The notes under the pieces were generated by a model. The model searched no databases and had not been told where the DNA came from. It saw only the letters and a program-made list of their open reading frames with translations. Below, piece by piece: positions 42,233 to 52,264 of a stretch of DNA of 64,000 nucleotides (position 1 is the stretch's first letter; each line of letters begins with the position of its first letter). Source of the stretch: Lachnospiraceae bacterium (lineage in GTDB: Bacteria > Bacillota > Clostridia > Lachnospirales > Lachnospiraceae); contig JAETQI010000012.1 in the NCBI GenBank assembly GCA_021770755.1, forward strand, positions 29,553 to 93,552. The letters are read 5' to 3'. The position numbers were made by a program, and so were the translations under genes.

Positions 42233-44881
42233 ATGAGAGGATGGATCGGGAAAGCGGGAATACTTTTTTGGATCATGTTATGTATGGGAGTGATCTCTGG
42301 CTGTGCATCACGCCAGGGATCAGCCGGGTCAGCGCAGCGTGCCTCGCTGGAAGAAGAACAGGCGGAGACAGCAGTGACTGCGTCTGAAAGGACATCGCAG
42401 GAAAGATTTTATGAGGAAGCTAATAGACAGGGAATCGACCGTCAGGCAGCAGAGGGATTTCTTTGCCGGATGTTGGCTGACAACATCTTTCAGGACGGGG
42501 AGATGGTGCTCACAGGACTTCGGATCGATGATTTTGACGGCAATGGCAGGACAGATATGCTGGTCATGCTGATGGATACAAAGAAGCCTTCTCTTTATGC
42601 CAGTTATGGTTATGGCGGGCTGTGGTTTTATATGAATGAGGATGCTCCCTGCTATTTTACGGCGCAGTCTTGTCCGTTTGACGGGCGTGTGTTTGATGTA
42701 TTCTGGGCTGACCTTGACAATGATACAAATGTGGAGATCGTGTTCAGTGCCCAGGGGACTGGTTACGGTGTGGTTGGGGACTATTATAAGGCAGTATTCA
42801 AATATAGGGATCATGCGATCGAGCAGATGCGTATTCCTTCCGATTTTGCGATGGCTGAGAGGAGTGACTGCGGCGATTGCGGATTAGCAGTTGAGGTGTT
42901 TCAGGAACCGGAAGCAGACCAGTATCGCGCATATTGTCCATATTTGGATGAGACAGTTTCTTTTCGGGGGCAAAATGTCGAGGGATGGGCATTGCCGGCG
43001 GCAGAAAAGTATGTGGGAAACGAAGTGCGTGGCTTCTTTAATCTGCGTGTGGCGGAATATGAGGGAAAAAAGGTTCTGCAAGTATCTGAGTATCTGCATG
43101 GTGAAGGAGGAAATACGCATGGAGTGGGGGAGGCACAGTTTCTCATCACGTGGGATAAGGACGGCACGCCGCAGGTGCTCAGATGGTGGGTGGAGGAGTA
43201 TGGGAATACATGGGCGAACTGGCGGGAGAACCGGATCTGTTATGCGGATGGCTATTACTACTATGTCAGCCAGATGGACCACTATTTTCTGTATCGTGTC
43301 AGGGAGGACGGAAGCGGGGCACAGTGTCTGGTAAAAGCGCATGCGGGAGGCATCTGCGTACAGGATGATGAAGTCTTTTTTATCAACCAGACAGATGGGT
43401 ATGGTATCTATCGGATGAAAACAGACGGAACCGGTCTGACGAAATTATGTGACAGGGGAAGCCGACTGCAGATCAGTGCGGAGTATGTCTATTTTTGCGA
43501 TCAATATCACGCGGAGTATGATGTGCGGGGGTTGGTAACGGAGGAAACGTCGGAGTATGATAAAGATTTTTTGTACCGCATGAAAAAGGACGGGACAAAA
43601 AGGGAGCTGATCACCACAGACGTGCGGCAGTATGTGCTGTATGATGGCCGTTATCAGAATGTACGTTACGCAGGTGATGTCTATTGCTGCAGACGGCAGG
43701 ATGATGCCACAGTTATCAGCCGGATGGATTTTGATGGACAGAACGAGAATGCACTATGTACGATTGAACACATAGGAAATATTTTAATATATGGAAGTGA
43801 AATTTTTGGTGTCGGATACTGGGATGATGAAGGGACAAAAATTTCTCAGGTATCTTTGCGGAATGGGGAGACGCGTTCTTTCCTGGTGCCAGATTTTAAG
43901 GACTGCTGTATCTATAAAGGGTATTTTTATGCTATGCGGGAGCAGGTGACAGACGATGTGCACTGTGTGGTCATTGAACAGGTTGACTGGGATGACGGGA
44001 GCAGTGAGACAGTGTACAGAAACGAGTATTCGTATGAAGACGCAGGCTGGGAAACGTTTGATCTGTTTGCAACTGGGTGCGGTTTCTTCTTTCGGCAGTA
44101 TGTCTCAGAGCATGAAGGGTGCCAGTGGTTTCGTCTGACAGACGATAAGGGGGCAGTGAGATGGGAAGATGCCAATAAAGTTCCGGGAACGCTGCCAGCC
44201 AGATATATAGAGTATGGCGCTGCGGACAGCGTCAAATCCGTGCTGGAGAGCACAGAAGGATATGAGGCGTACCTGTCAACAAAATACGAGGAGTACCGTT
44301 CGTTGGATGAAAACAGGGAGGTACGTGCGCGCTATTACATACAACTGCCGGAGTTTAATAACAAAATTCCGGGATTTGATAAGATAAACCAGTATTTTCA
44401 GCGTGTTTATAAGGAGGCTTTGAAGGATAGAGATAAATTTTTCAATGAGACAGGTGGGGATTATGGTCCATACCAGTTTTATAGGGAGACCCGATATGAC
44501 TATGTCTATATCGATGAGAAATATATCACTGTAGCAGTATATAGGGGCAGCTATACAGGCGGAATACGTGCATGGACAACGCAGAAGCCAGTCACATTTG
44601 ATCGGGAAACCGGGGCGGTGGTCACATTGGAGGAACTGTTAGGAATGACCGCGCAGGAGGCGTCCGCACGGCTGACGGCATCTGCGTATAAATATCTGGA
44701 AGGAAGAAATCGCGGCTGGTTTTTCCTGCGGGATGAAAATAAACTGGCAGAAGAGTTTGATCCGGAAAAGTTTTTTCTGTTTTCAGAAGGAGTTGGGATA
44801 TATTATGAACAATATGCCGTCGACTGCGGCGCGGCGGGGGATTATCTGTTTGTCATTCCGTGGGAGGAGCTAAATCGCTGA
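42233..44881 (+). CDS. Large surface lipoprotein with DUF5050 repeats and RsiV-like C-terminal domain
   Basis: 882 residues. Lipobox VISGC gives a lipid anchor at about residue 24. Next come two Asp-rich loops (DDFDGNGRTD and ADLDNDTNVE) resembling FG-GAP/calcium loops, then a DUF5050-type beta-propeller region (FLYRVREDGSG, GIYRMKTDGTG, FLYRMKKDGTK), and a C-terminal DUF3298/RsiV-like domain (IQLPEFNNKIPGFDKINQYF, TQKPVTFDRETGAVVTLEELLG). Probably a sensor or binding protein on the cell surface; ligand unknown. It stands alone with its own leader. Confidence 0.82.
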   Translation: MRGWIGKAGILFWIMLCMGVISGCASRQGSAGSAQRASLEEEQAETAVTASERTSQERFYEEANRQGIDRQAAEGFLCRMLADNIFQDGEMVLTGLRIDDFDGNGRTDMLVMLMDTKKPSLYASYGYGGLWFYMNEDAPCYFTAQSCPFDGRVFDVFWADLDNDTNVEIVFSAQGTGYGVVGDYYKAVFKYRDHAIEQMRIPSDFAMAERSDCGDCGLAVEVFQEPEADQYRAYCPYLDETVSFRGQNVEGWALPAAEKYVGNEVRGFFNLRVAEYEGKKVLQVSEYLHGEGGNTHGVGEAQFLITWDKDGTPQVLRWWVEEYGNTWANWRENRICYADGYYYYVSQMDHYFLYRVREDGSGAQCLVKAHAGGICVQDDEVFFINQTDGYGIYRMKTDGTGLTKLCDRGSRLQISAEYVYFCDQYHAEYDVRGLVTEETSEYDKDFLYRMKKDGTKRELITTDVRQYVLYDGRYQNVRYAGDVYCCRRQDDATVISRMDFDGQNENALCTIEHIGNILIYGSEIFGVGYWDDEGTKISQVSLRNGETRSFLVPDFKDCCIYKGYFYAMREQVTDDVHCVVIEQVDWDDGSSETVYRNEYSYEDAGWETFDLFATGCGFFFRQYVSEHEGCQWFRLTDDKGAVRWEDANKVPGTLPARYIEYGAADSVKSVLESTEGYEAYLSTKYEEYRSLDENREVRARYYIQLPEFNNKIPGFDKINQYFQRVYKEALKDRDKFFNETGGDYGPYQFYRETRYDYVYIDEKYITVAVYRGSYTGGIRAWTTQKPVTFDRETGAVVTLEELLGMTAQEASARLTASAYKYLEGRNRGWFFLRDENKLAEEFDPEKFFLFSEGVGIYYEQYAVDCGAAGDYLFVIPWEELNR

Positions 44882-45018
44882 CAGATCGCAGTTTAGAGCG
44901 TGTTTGAAAAATGTTATAGGATTGGGTGAACCGATTATATGGATTAGACGCCTGCCTTGATGGTATCGCGGAAGGAATAAGTCTTTAAGGGAAATTTGGC
45001 AGGTTTACAAAATTTTTC

Positions 45019-45047
45019 TTGACAGATCTGACCAAAGCGGTTATGAT
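45019..45047 (+). promoter_or_regulatory. trp operon promoter
   Basis: TTGACA (45019-45024), 17-base spacer, TATGAT (45042-45047), just before the T-box leader. Confidence 0.8.
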
Positions 45048-45074
45048 AGTTTTAAGATTTTGATACGAATTGAA

Positions 45075-45376
45075 TAGCGACATGAAACTGATGACCAAGA
45101 GGAGTACATATTTCGGGAGACTTACAGAGAGTTGCAGGTGGTGTGATTGCGGCAGTCAAAGAGATGTGGAATGGACTTGGGAAGGTGGGAGCAAAGAGTC
45201 AGAGGCTTCGGCAGGAGACTCAAGTAATGCCCAACGGGATTTCCGCCCGTTATCAAGGGAAAGCGCATGATGGTGCGTGTGGAGAGAGGGTGTATTTTTG
45301 ATATGCCAAATTAGGTGGTACCGCAGAAGTTGAGAGCTTTTGTCCTAGTAGAGATATTAGGACAGGAGCTTTTTTT
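45075..45376 (+). ncRNA. Tryptophan T-box leader
   Basis: Leader with AGTA near the base of stem I, the T-box core TGGTACCGC (45316-45324, pairs with uncharged tRNA 3' end) and a terminator (AGCTTTTGTCCTA 45335-45347 with TAGGACAGGAGCT 45358-45370, then T6). A specifier TGG followed by A is seen at 45167-45169 (second TGG at 45172-45174), matching Trp and the downstream operon. Uncharged tRNA-Trp should favour read-through. Confidence 0.88.
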
Positions 45377-45419
45377 ATGCACACGGGCGTCCAGAGGAAA
45401 TTGCAAAGGAGGTAATGCA

Positions 45420-46871
45420 ATGATCAAGCCAACATACGAGCAGGCAAAGCAATACGAAGAGGATTACACATATATTCCTGTGTGTAAGGAGATCTTAGCG
45501 GACGATATCACACCGATCCTGATGCTGAGAAAGCTTGCGGCGTTAGATGAACAGTATTTTCTGCTGGAGAGCGTCGAGGGAGGAAGCCTGGGCAGGTACT
45601 CATTTCTGGGATATCGCCCCAGGCGGACTGTCTCATGCAGGGACAGCATTACGAAAGTGACGGAGGATGGTGTGGCGCGCATCGTTCCGGGAAAGCCCAA
45701 AGAGGCATTGCAGACGATCCTTGAAACGTATCGCTCGCCCCGGATCGAGGATCTGCCTCCTTTTACGGGCGGTCTGGTCGGGTACTTTGCATATGAGATG
45801 ATCCAGTATGCAGAGCCAAAACTCAGGATCAAGCAGAGCGATGTCAATGACTGTGAACTTATGATGTTTGACCGGCTGATCGCGTTTGACCAGCTTCACC
45901 ATAAACTCTGTTTTATCGTGAATGCGAGGGCGCAGGAGGGTAAGGCCGGATATGATAAGGCTATGGCAGAGCTTGAGGCGTTTGTCGAAACGATCCGGAT
46001 CACGGCGCCGATCCCGTATGAAAAACCGCTGCCGGCGCCGGCGTTTACCTGTAACCTGTCCAGAGAAGCGTACTGCAGAAGGGTTGAGCGGACAAAACAG
46101 TATATCAGGGAAGGGGATATCTTTCAGGGCGTTATCTCGAGGCGGTTTGAGGCAGATTACGACGGAAGTCTGCTGAATGCCTACAGGGTACTTCGGACGA
46201 CCAATCCTTCACCGTATATGTACTATATCCGGCTCAGGGATTTGGAGATCGCAGGTACTTCACCGGAGACGATGGTAAAGCTCACAGACGGAAAGCTGAT
46301 GACCTTTCCGGTTGCCGGGACGAGAAAGCGGGGGAAGGACAGGGAGGAGGACATGGCGCTCGAAAAGGAACTTCTGGCGGACGAGAAGGAGTGCGCCGAG
46401 CATAATATGCTGGTGGATCTGGCAAGAAACGACATCGGCAGGATCGCGGAGTATGGCAGTGTGCAGGTCGAGGACTATATGGCAGTGCATCGGTTTTCGA
46501 AAGTGATGCACATCGCGAGTACCGTCACTGGAAAGCTGGCGGCCGGAAAGACCTGCGGAGATACGGTTGAGGCGCTTCTCCCGGCGGGGACGCTCTCCGG
46601 GGCGCCAAAGTTCAGGGCATGCGAGATCATCGACGAGCTGGAACCCGTACCAAGGGGCGTTTACGGCGGGGCGATCGGATATCTTGATTTCAGCGGGAAT
46701 CTGGATGTGTGCATCGCGATCCGGACGGCGGTCAGGAAAGGAAGAAAAGTGTATGTGCAGGCGGGCGCCGGTATCGTGGCGGATTCAGTGCCGGAGAACG
46801 AGTATCAGGAATGTGCCAATAAGGCAGGAGCCGTGATCGAGGCGATCCGGCGTGTGGAAGAGCTCTGCTGA
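45420..46871 (+). CDS. trpE: Anthranilate synthase component I
   Basis: 483 residues, normal TrpE length. Chorismate-binding domain: REGDIFQGVISRRF, GTSPETMVKL, FPVAGTRKRGKD, EHNMLVDLARND, TLSGAPKFRA and QAGAGIVADSVPENE. Makes anthranilate from chorismate with ammonia from TrpG. ATG 45420 follows AAAGGAGG by seven bases; the frame upstream runs back into the T-box terminator. First gene of trpEGDCFBA. Confidence 0.97.
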   Translation: MIKPTYEQAKQYEEDYTYIPVCKEILADDITPILMLRKLAALDEQYFLLESVEGGSLGRYSFLGYRPRRTVSCRDSITKVTEDGVARIVPGKPKEALQTILETYRSPRIEDLPPFTGGLVGYFAYEMIQYAEPKLRIKQSDVNDCELMMFDRLIAFDQLHHKLCFIVNARAQEGKAGYDKAMAELEAFVETIRITAPIPYEKPLPAPAFTCNLSREAYCRRVERTKQYIREGDIFQGVISRRFEADYDGSLLNAYRVLRTTNPSPYMYYIRLRDLEIAGTSPETMVKLTDGKLMTFPVAGTRKRGKDREEDMALEKELLADEKECAEHNMLVDLARNDIGRIAEYGSVQVEDYMAVHRFSKVMHIASTVTGKLAAGKTCGDTVEALLPAGTLSGAPKFRACEIIDELEPVPRGVYGGAIGYLDFSGNLDVCIAIRTAVRKGRKVYVQAGAGIVADSVPENEYQECANKAGAVIEAIRRVEELC

Positions 46872-46945
46872 GCGCAGGATGCGGCAAAAGGATCATGATA
46901 AAGAGCGTCTGAATGGGGACATAAAAATCGGAAGGGGGAAGGAAC

Positions 46946-47524
46946 ATGGTATTATTGATCGATAATTATGACAGCTTCTCGTATAATCTGGTGCAGGCGA
47001 TCGGGGAACTGGCTGCGGGCCGGGAAGAGCTTAAGGTAGTGCGCAATGATGCGCTGACGGTGGAACAGGTCATGGCGCTTGCACCGTCGCACATCGTGCT
47101 CTCACCGGGGCCTGGGAAGCCGTCGGACGCAGGTATCTGTGAGGCGCTGGTCAGGAAAGCGTGCGGAAAGATACCGCTGCTGGGGGTATGCCTTGGACAC
47201 CAGGCGATCTGCGAAGCTTTTGGGGGCAGGATCACATATGCGCCGGAACTGATGCATGGCAAGCAGAGCATGATAAGGATCAGGGAGGACAGCCGGATCT
47301 TTCGAGGACTTCCGGGAGCGCTCGCTGTTGCAAGGTATCATTCGCTTGCGGCGGACTCGGACAGGATCCCGGATGTACTGGAGGTCACGGCAGTCGACGA
47401 AAGAGGGGTTGTGATGGCAGTAGAGCACAGGGAGTATCCGGCATATGGCCTGCAGTTTCACCCGGAGTCGATCATGACGCCGCATGGCAAACAGATGATT
47501 GAAAACTTTTTGAATATATTTTAA
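46946..47524 (+). CDS. trpG: Anthranilate synthase component II (glutamine amidotransferase)
   Basis: 192 residues. LIDNYDSFSYNL opening, oxyanion PGPGKPSDAG, nucleophile Cys in GVCLGHQAI, and HPES with the catalytic His and Glu. Supplies ammonia to TrpE. GGAAGGGGGAAGGAAC is the ribosome site. Stand-alone, not fused to TrpD. Confidence 0.96.
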   Translation: MVLLIDNYDSFSYNLVQAIGELAAGREELKVVRNDALTVEQVMALAPSHIVLSPGPGKPSDAGICEALVRKACGKIPLLGVCLGHQAICEAFGGRITYAPELMHGKQSMIRIREDSRIFRGLPGALAVARYHSLAADSDRIPDVLEVTAVDERGVVMAVEHREYPAYGLQFHPESIMTPHGKQMIENFLNIF

Positions 47525-47542
47525 TGAATAGGAGTGGTAAAA

Positions 47543-48553
47543 ATGATCGTGGAGGCAACAAAAAAGATCGTGGAAAAGATCGATCTGACATCTGACGAGG
47601 CGGAGCAGGTGATGGATGAGATCATGAGCGGGGAGGCAGAGCAGATCAATATGGCATCGTTTCTCACGGCGCTTCGCATGAAGGGTGAGACGGTCGAGGA
47701 GATCACCGCATTTGCGAAAGGGATGCGCAAGCATGGCACAAAGGTGCCCGTGCAGGGGGATGTGCTCGAGATCGTGGGAACAGGCGGGGACGAGGCAAAC
47801 TCCATCAATATCAGTACGATGGCAAGCATTGTCGCGGCGGCGGCAGGATACAAGGTGGCAAAGCACGGAAACAGAAGCGTGTCGAGCAAAAGCGGCGCAG
47901 CGGACTGTCTGGAGGCACTTGGCGTAAAGCTGGATCTGGAACCTGAAAAAAATGCGGAGGTTCTCGAAAAGGGCAATATCTGTTTTATGTATGCGCCCAA
48001 GTACCATGCGGCAATGCGTTTTGTGGGACCGGTGAGAAAAGGGATCGGTCTCAGGACCGTATTTAACATTTTGGGGCCGCTCGCCAATCCCGCGGGGGCA
48101 AATGCGGAACTGATGGGCGTATACAGCGAGGAGCTCGTGGAGCCGCTGGCACACGTGCTCAGCAATCTTGGCGTGAAGCGTGCGCTGGTCGTGTACGGGC
48201 AGGACAGACTGGATGAAATATCCATGAGTGCACCTACGACTTGTGTGGAGGTTGACAACGGCAGCTTTAAAAAGTATGAGATCACGCCGGAGCAGTTTGG
48301 ATTTCAGCGCTGCAGAAAGAGTGATCTGACAGGTGGAGACGGTATGGAGAATGCAAAGATCGCGGAGGAGATCCTGAACGGGACATGTACGAACGCTATG
48401 TTGGACGCCGTGCTCCTGAATGCAGGCGCAGGCATCTACCTGATGGGCGGCGCCTCCTCGATCGGAGACGGAGTGAAGATCGCGCGGGATGCTGTTGAGA
48501 GCGGCAAAGCATATGAGACGCTTCGGAATTTTGTGAAGCTCACGAACTCATAA
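47543..48553 (+). CDS. trpD: Anthranilate phosphoribosyltransferase
   Basis: 336 residues. GTGGDEANSINIST is the PRPP loop; KHGNRSVSSKSGAADCLEALG, and HAAMRFVGPVRKGIGLRT are anthranilate-binding regions of TrpD. AGGAG at 47529-47533 fits ATG 47543; GTG 47534 is too close to it. Third gene of the operon. Confidence 0.96.
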   Translation: MIVEATKKIVEKIDLTSDEAEQVMDEIMSGEAEQINMASFLTALRMKGETVEEITAFAKGMRKHGTKVPVQGDVLEIVGTGGDEANSINISTMASIVAAAAGYKVAKHGNRSVSSKSGAADCLEALGVKLDLEPEKNAEVLEKGNICFMYAPKYHAAMRFVGPVRKGIGLRTVFNILGPLANPAGANAELMGVYSEELVEPLAHVLSNLGVKRALVVYGQDRLDEISMSAPTTCVEVDNGSFKKYEITPEQFGFQRCRKSDLTGGDGMENAKIAEEILNGTCTNAMLDAVLLNAGAGIYLMGGASSIGDGVKIARDAVESGKAYETLRNFVKLTNS

Positions 48554-48597
48554 TGTGAAACAGAGAGAGGGCATTTGAAGAATAAGGAGGAGACAGC

Positions 48598-49392
48598 ATG
48601 ATTCTGGATGATCTGGCAGCGGCGGCCAGGGCAAGGGTAGAACGAAAGAAAAAGAGTATACCGTTTGAGGCGGTGCGCACAGAGGCGCTGCGTCTTGCAA
48701 AATGCGAAGGAACATTCACATTTCCATTCGAGAGTGCGGTTGCGGGGGAGGGTATCCGTTTTATATGCGAGGTAAAGAGGGCGTCCCCTTCCAGGGGGAT
48801 CATTGCTGAGGATTTTCCTTATCTGGACATTGCCAGGGCGTATGAAAGGGCAGGGGCGGACTGCATTTCGGTACTGACGGAAACCGATCATTTCAAGGGG
48901 GACGACAGGTTTTTGAAAGAGATCAGCGACGCGGTCGCCATACCGACGATCCGGAAAGATTTTATCATAGACCCGTACATGATCTACGAGGCGAAATTGT
49001 TAAAAGCATCGTGTGTGCTCCTGATCGCGGCGCTCCTTGACACGGATGCCATTAGGGAATACAAGGCAGTCTGTGATGAACTCGGACTCTCTGCGCTCGT
49101 GGAGGTCCATGACGAGGCGGAGGTCGAAAGCGCGCTTGATGCCGGAGCCAGGATGATCGGCGTCAACAATCGTGATCTGCGGACGTTCACGGTTGATATC
49201 GGCAACAGCATAAGGCTTCGAAAACTGGTTCCGAAAGAGATCCTCTTTGTCGCGGAAAGCGGCATTCAGACGGCGGCAGATATCCAGGCGCTCCGGCAGG
49301 CGGGCGCAGACGGCGTGCTGATCGGCGAGACGCTGATGCGCAGCAGTGATAAGGCGGAAATGATAAAACATCTAAGGGGAGATCAGATATAA
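48598..49392 (+). CDS. trpC: Indole-3-glycerol phosphate synthase
   Basis: 264 residues, TIM barrel. ICEVKRASPSRG (catalytic Lys), VLTETDHFKG, TIRKDFIIDPYMIYEAK, VNNRDLRTF and VAESGIQTAADI are all standard. Closes the ring of carboxyphenylaminodeoxyribulose phosphate to indoleglycerol phosphate. AATAAGGAGGAGACAGC precedes ATG. The stop abuts the trpF start with no gap. Confidence 0.97.
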   Translation: MILDDLAAAARARVERKKKSIPFEAVRTEALRLAKCEGTFTFPFESAVAGEGIRFICEVKRASPSRGIIAEDFPYLDIARAYERAGADCISVLTETDHFKGDDRFLKEISDAVAIPTIRKDFIIDPYMIYEAKLLKASCVLLIAALLDTDAIREYKAVCDELGLSALVEVHDEAEVESALDAGARMIGVNNRDLRTFTVDIGNSIRLRKLVPKEILFVAESGIQTAADIQALRQAGADGVLIGETLMRSSDKAEMIKHLRGDQI

Positions 49393-50019
49393 ATGACAAA
49401 GGTAAAGATATGCGGGCTCAGGTCTTTGGCGGACATCGAGAAGGTCAACCGGTATCTGCCGGATTATATCGGCTTTGTATTTGCGGATAGCAGGCGGTTT
49501 GTCACAGATGAACAGGCGCTTGAAATGAGCCGGGCGCTTGACAGGCGCATTCAGGCGGTCGGTGTGTTTGTAGATGAACCGCTGGGGCATGTGGCCGGGC
49601 TATGTGACAGGGGCGTCATAAACGCGGTGCAATTGCACGGCGGGGAATCAGAAGCCTATATTCGGGAGCTGAAACAAACTACTGGCACGACTGTCATAAA
49701 GGCGGTCAGGGTGCAGCGTGCGGAGCAGATATCCCGGATGATATCGCAGGAGGCGGATTATATGCTGTTTGACACTTACAAAAAAGGAGCGCCCGGCGGC
49801 ACAGGGGAACGGTTTCCGCTGGAGATCGTAAAGGAGAGTTTTGTGCGGAAACCTTATTTTCTGGCGGGCGGACTGGACTGCGGGAATGTTGCGGAGGTGA
49901 TCCGCCAGACGGAATGCTTTGCGGTGGATGTGAGCACAGGGGTTGAGACAGACGGGGTGAAGGATGAAGAAAAGATCCGGAGGTTTGTGGAATGTGTGCG
50001 GAATGTGAAGCGTGTATGA
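49393..50019 (+). CDS. trpF: Phosphoribosylanthranilate isomerase
   Basis: 208 residues, TIM barrel. [13 protein letters not shown] with the catalytic Cys, [44 protein letters not shown] and [32 protein letters not shown] immediately follows the trpC stop, with AGGGGAGAT upstream, so translation is coupled. Confidence 0.96.
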   Translation: MTKVKICGLRSLADIEKVNRYLPDYIGFVFADSRRFVTDEQALEMSRALDRRIQAVGVFVDEPLGHVAGLCDRGVINAVQLHGGESEAYIRELKQTTGTTVIKAVRVQRAEQISRMISQEADYMLFDTYKKGAPGGTGERFPLEIVKESFVRKPYFLAGGLDCGNVAEVIRQTECFAVDVSTGVETDGVKDEEKIRRFVECVRNVKRV

Positions 50020-50083
50020 TGTTATAGCGGGAAAGCAGATGATTATGGAACAGTTCCAGGAAACAGAAAACAGGAAAGGAAGA

Positions 50084-51283
50084 ATGATCGAAATGGAAGA
50101 AAAGAAAGGCAGATATGGCCTGTACGGAGGACAATACATACCGGAGACGCTGATCCCTGCAGTGCAGGAGCTGGAACAGGCGTATGAGAGATACCGGAAT
50201 GATCCGGCATTTCAGGCGGAATTAAAGGAATTACTGGAAAAGTATGCGGGGCGTCCGTCCCTTTTGTACTATGCGGAGAAAATGACAAAGGATCTGGGCG
50301 GTGCAAAGATCTATTTAAAAAGGGAGGATCTGAACCACACAGGTTCCCACAAGATCAACAATGTATTGGGTCAGGTGCTTCTGGCGAAGAAGATGGGCAA
50401 GACGCGTGTCATCGCGGAGACCGGTGCAGGACAGCACGGGGTGGCGACGGCGACGGCAGCGGCGCTGATGGGCATGGAATGTGAGATCTTTATGGGAAAG
50501 GAGGACACGGACAGACAGGTGCTGAACTGCTACAGAATGGAGCTTCTGGGCGCGAAGGTGCACCCGGTTACGTCGGGAACGATGACCTTGAAGGACGCTG
50601 TCAACGAGACGATGCGTGAGTGGGCTTCGCGGATGGATGATACCTTGTATGTGCTCGGCTCCGTCATGGGGCCGCACCCTTTTCCGATGATCGTCCGGGA
50701 TTTTCAGAAGGTGATCGGGGAGGAGATCAGGGAACAGCTCCTGGAGGCGGAGGGGAAGCTTCCCGACGCAGTGGTCGCCTGCGTGGGCGGAGGCAGCAAT
50801 GCGATGGGATCCTTCTACGAGTTCATACCTGACACAAGTGTCAGGCTGATCGGCTGTGAGGCGGCAGGGCTCGGTGTGGATAACCCGAAGAACGCGGCGA
50901 CCATCGCAAACGGCAGCGTCGGCATTTTTCACGGGATGAAGTCCCTGTTCTGCCAGGACGAATACGGACAGATCGCGCCGGTGTACTCGATATCGGCGGG
51001 ACTGGATTATCCGGGGATCGGGCCGGAGCACGCGGATCTGCACGAGACAGGGCGCGCGCAGTATGTGCCGGTCACGGACGAGGAGGCTGTGGAGGCGTTT
51101 GAGTATCTCTCGAGGACGGAGGGAATCATTCCAGCCATAGAGAGCGCGCACGCGGTTGCATATGCGAAAAAGATCGCGCCGGAATTTGGCAAGGATCAGG
51201 TCATCGTAGTCACGATCTCAGGGCGCGGCGACAAGGATGTGGCGGCGATCGCAAGATACCGGGGCGTGGAGATCTTTGATTAG
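50084..51283 (+). CDS. trpB: Tryptophan synthase beta chain
   Basis: About 399 residues. [15 protein letters not shown] opening, PLP Lys in [28 protein letters not shown], and the phosphate loop [10 protein letters not shown]. This is the standard TrpB1 type that partners TrpA. Start uncertain: ATG 50084 follows AGGAAAGGAAG closely; ATG 50045 and 50093 are also in frame. Condenses indole with serine. Confidence 0.95.
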   Translation: MIEMEEKKGRYGLYGGQYIPETLIPAVQELEQAYERYRNDPAFQAELKELLEKYAGRPSLLYYAEKMTKDLGGAKIYLKREDLNHTGSHKINNVLGQVLLAKKMGKTRVIAETGAGQHGVATATAAALMGMECEIFMGKEDTDRQVLNCYRMELLGAKVHPVTSGTMTLKDAVNETMREWASRMDDTLYVLGSVMGPHPFPMIVRDFQKVIGEEIREQLLEAEGKLPDAVVACVGGGSNAMGSFYEFIPDTSVRLIGCEAAGLGVDNPKNAATIANGSVGIFHGMKSLFCQDEYGQIAPVYSISAGLDYPGIGPEHADLHETGRAQYVPVTDEEAVEAFEYLSRTEGIIPAIESAHAVAYAKKIAPEFGKDQVIVVTISGRGDKDVAAIARYRGVEIFD

Positions 51284-51320
51284 AGATTGAAAAGTAATAT
51301 GTTGATAAGGAGAGAATGAA

Positions 51321-52091
51321 ATGAGCAGGATCAGTAAAGCGTTTGAAAATAAGAAGGCATTTATCGCATTTGTGACGGGAGGAGACCCGGATCTGGAGAC
51401 GACAGAGGCACTCATTCCCAGGATGGCGGCAGCGGGGGCGGATCTGATCGAGATTGGGATCCCGTTTTCGGATCCGATCGCCGAGGGTGTCGTCATACAG
51501 ACGGCGGATGAGCGGGCGCTGAGTGCGGGAACGACGACAGACAAATTGTTTGATATGGTGAAGCGCGTGCGTGGGAAAGTGGATGTGCCGCTGGTATTTA
51601 TGACATATGCCAATCCGGTGTACACCTATGGGACGGAGATGTTCATGAAACGGTGTGCGGAATGCGGCATTGACGGAATCATTATCCCGGATGTGCCGTT
51701 TGAGGAGCGGGAGGAAGTGAGCGGCGCCTGTGAGGCGGCGGGGATCGAGCTGATCTCCATGATCGCGCCGACTTCACAGGAACGCATCGGCAGGATCGCA
51801 AAACACGCAAAAGGTTTTCTCTACTGCGTATCATCGCTGGGTGTCACAGGCGTCAGAAATAAGATCACGACAAATATCAGGGATATGGTAGACCATGTGC
51901 GGGCGGTATCCGATATTCCGTGCGCAGTCGGCTTTGGCATCTCCACGCCGGAGCAGGCGCGCGAGATGGCGGCTGTGTCGGATGGCGCGATCGTGGGCAG
52001 CGCGATCGTCAGGATCATCGCCCGCTATGGAAGGAACTGCATCGGGCCGGTGTGCGATTATATAAAAGATATGAAAGCTGCGATCTCATGA
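51321..52091 (+). CDS. trpA: Tryptophan synthase alpha chain
   Basis: 256 residues, TIM barrel. FIAFVTGGDPDLETT, LIEIGIPFSDPIAEG (catalytic Glu), IIPDVPFEE (catalytic Asp), YCVSSLGVTGVR and GFGISTPEQA. Releases indole from indoleglycerol phosphate for TrpB. Last trp gene. Its stop shares ATGA with a 43-residue frame downstream. Confidence 0.97.
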   Translation: MSRISKAFENKKAFIAFVTGGDPDLETTEALIPRMAAAGADLIEIGIPFSDPIAEGVVIQTADERALSAGTTTDKLFDMVKRVRGKVDVPLVFMTYANPVYTYGTEMFMKRCAECGIDGIIIPDVPFEEREEVSGACEAAGIELISMIAPTSQERIGRIAKHAKGFLYCVSSLGVTGVRNKITTNIRDMVDHVRAVSDIPCAVGFGISTPEQAREMAAVSDGAIVGSAIVRIIARYGRNCIGPVCDYIKDMKAAIS

Positions 52092-52219
52092 AAGATTTTT
52101 CAGATAAAATTCAGCCAGAGCCAGCGCGTCAGAAACTTTTTCCTCGGGATGCTGTGAGCAGAGGGACTGAAACAGACGCTGGATTGAAATGGAATAAACG
52201 GCTTGAAAATGCCGTATAA
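52088..52219 (+). CDS. Possible small coupled protein after trpA (43 residues)
   Basis: ATG 52088 overlaps the trpA stop in an ATGA arrangement typical of coupled translation. Product: hydrophilic, MKDFSDKIQPEPARQ... with no recognised family. Its end overlaps a promoter for the next gene. It may be a chance frame; no separate ribosome site beyond the 3' end of trpA. Confidence 0.3.
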   Translation: MKDFSDKIQPEPARQKLFPRDAVSRGTETDAGLKWNKRLENAV

Positions 52220-52230
52220 TCTGGTATAAT
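52203..52230 (+). promoter_or_regulatory. Promoter of the 52265 gene
   Basis: TTGAAA, 16-base spacer, TATAAT with TGG just before it (extended -10). CTGGTATAAT is also found before hemW and, as CTGGTATAGT, before 54097. Confidence 0.65.
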
Positions 52231-52264
52231 AGGATCATTAATTAATAGAGAGTAGGGATTTTAT

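Noticed and set aside
44882..45018. Additional small gene between the lipoprotein and the trp promoter
   Set aside because: No frame with a ribosome site; nothing recognisable in this gap.
47102..48285. Reverse-strand frames of 250-350 residues opposite trpG/trpD
   Set aside because: Antisense to clearly conserved trp genes, no independent features.
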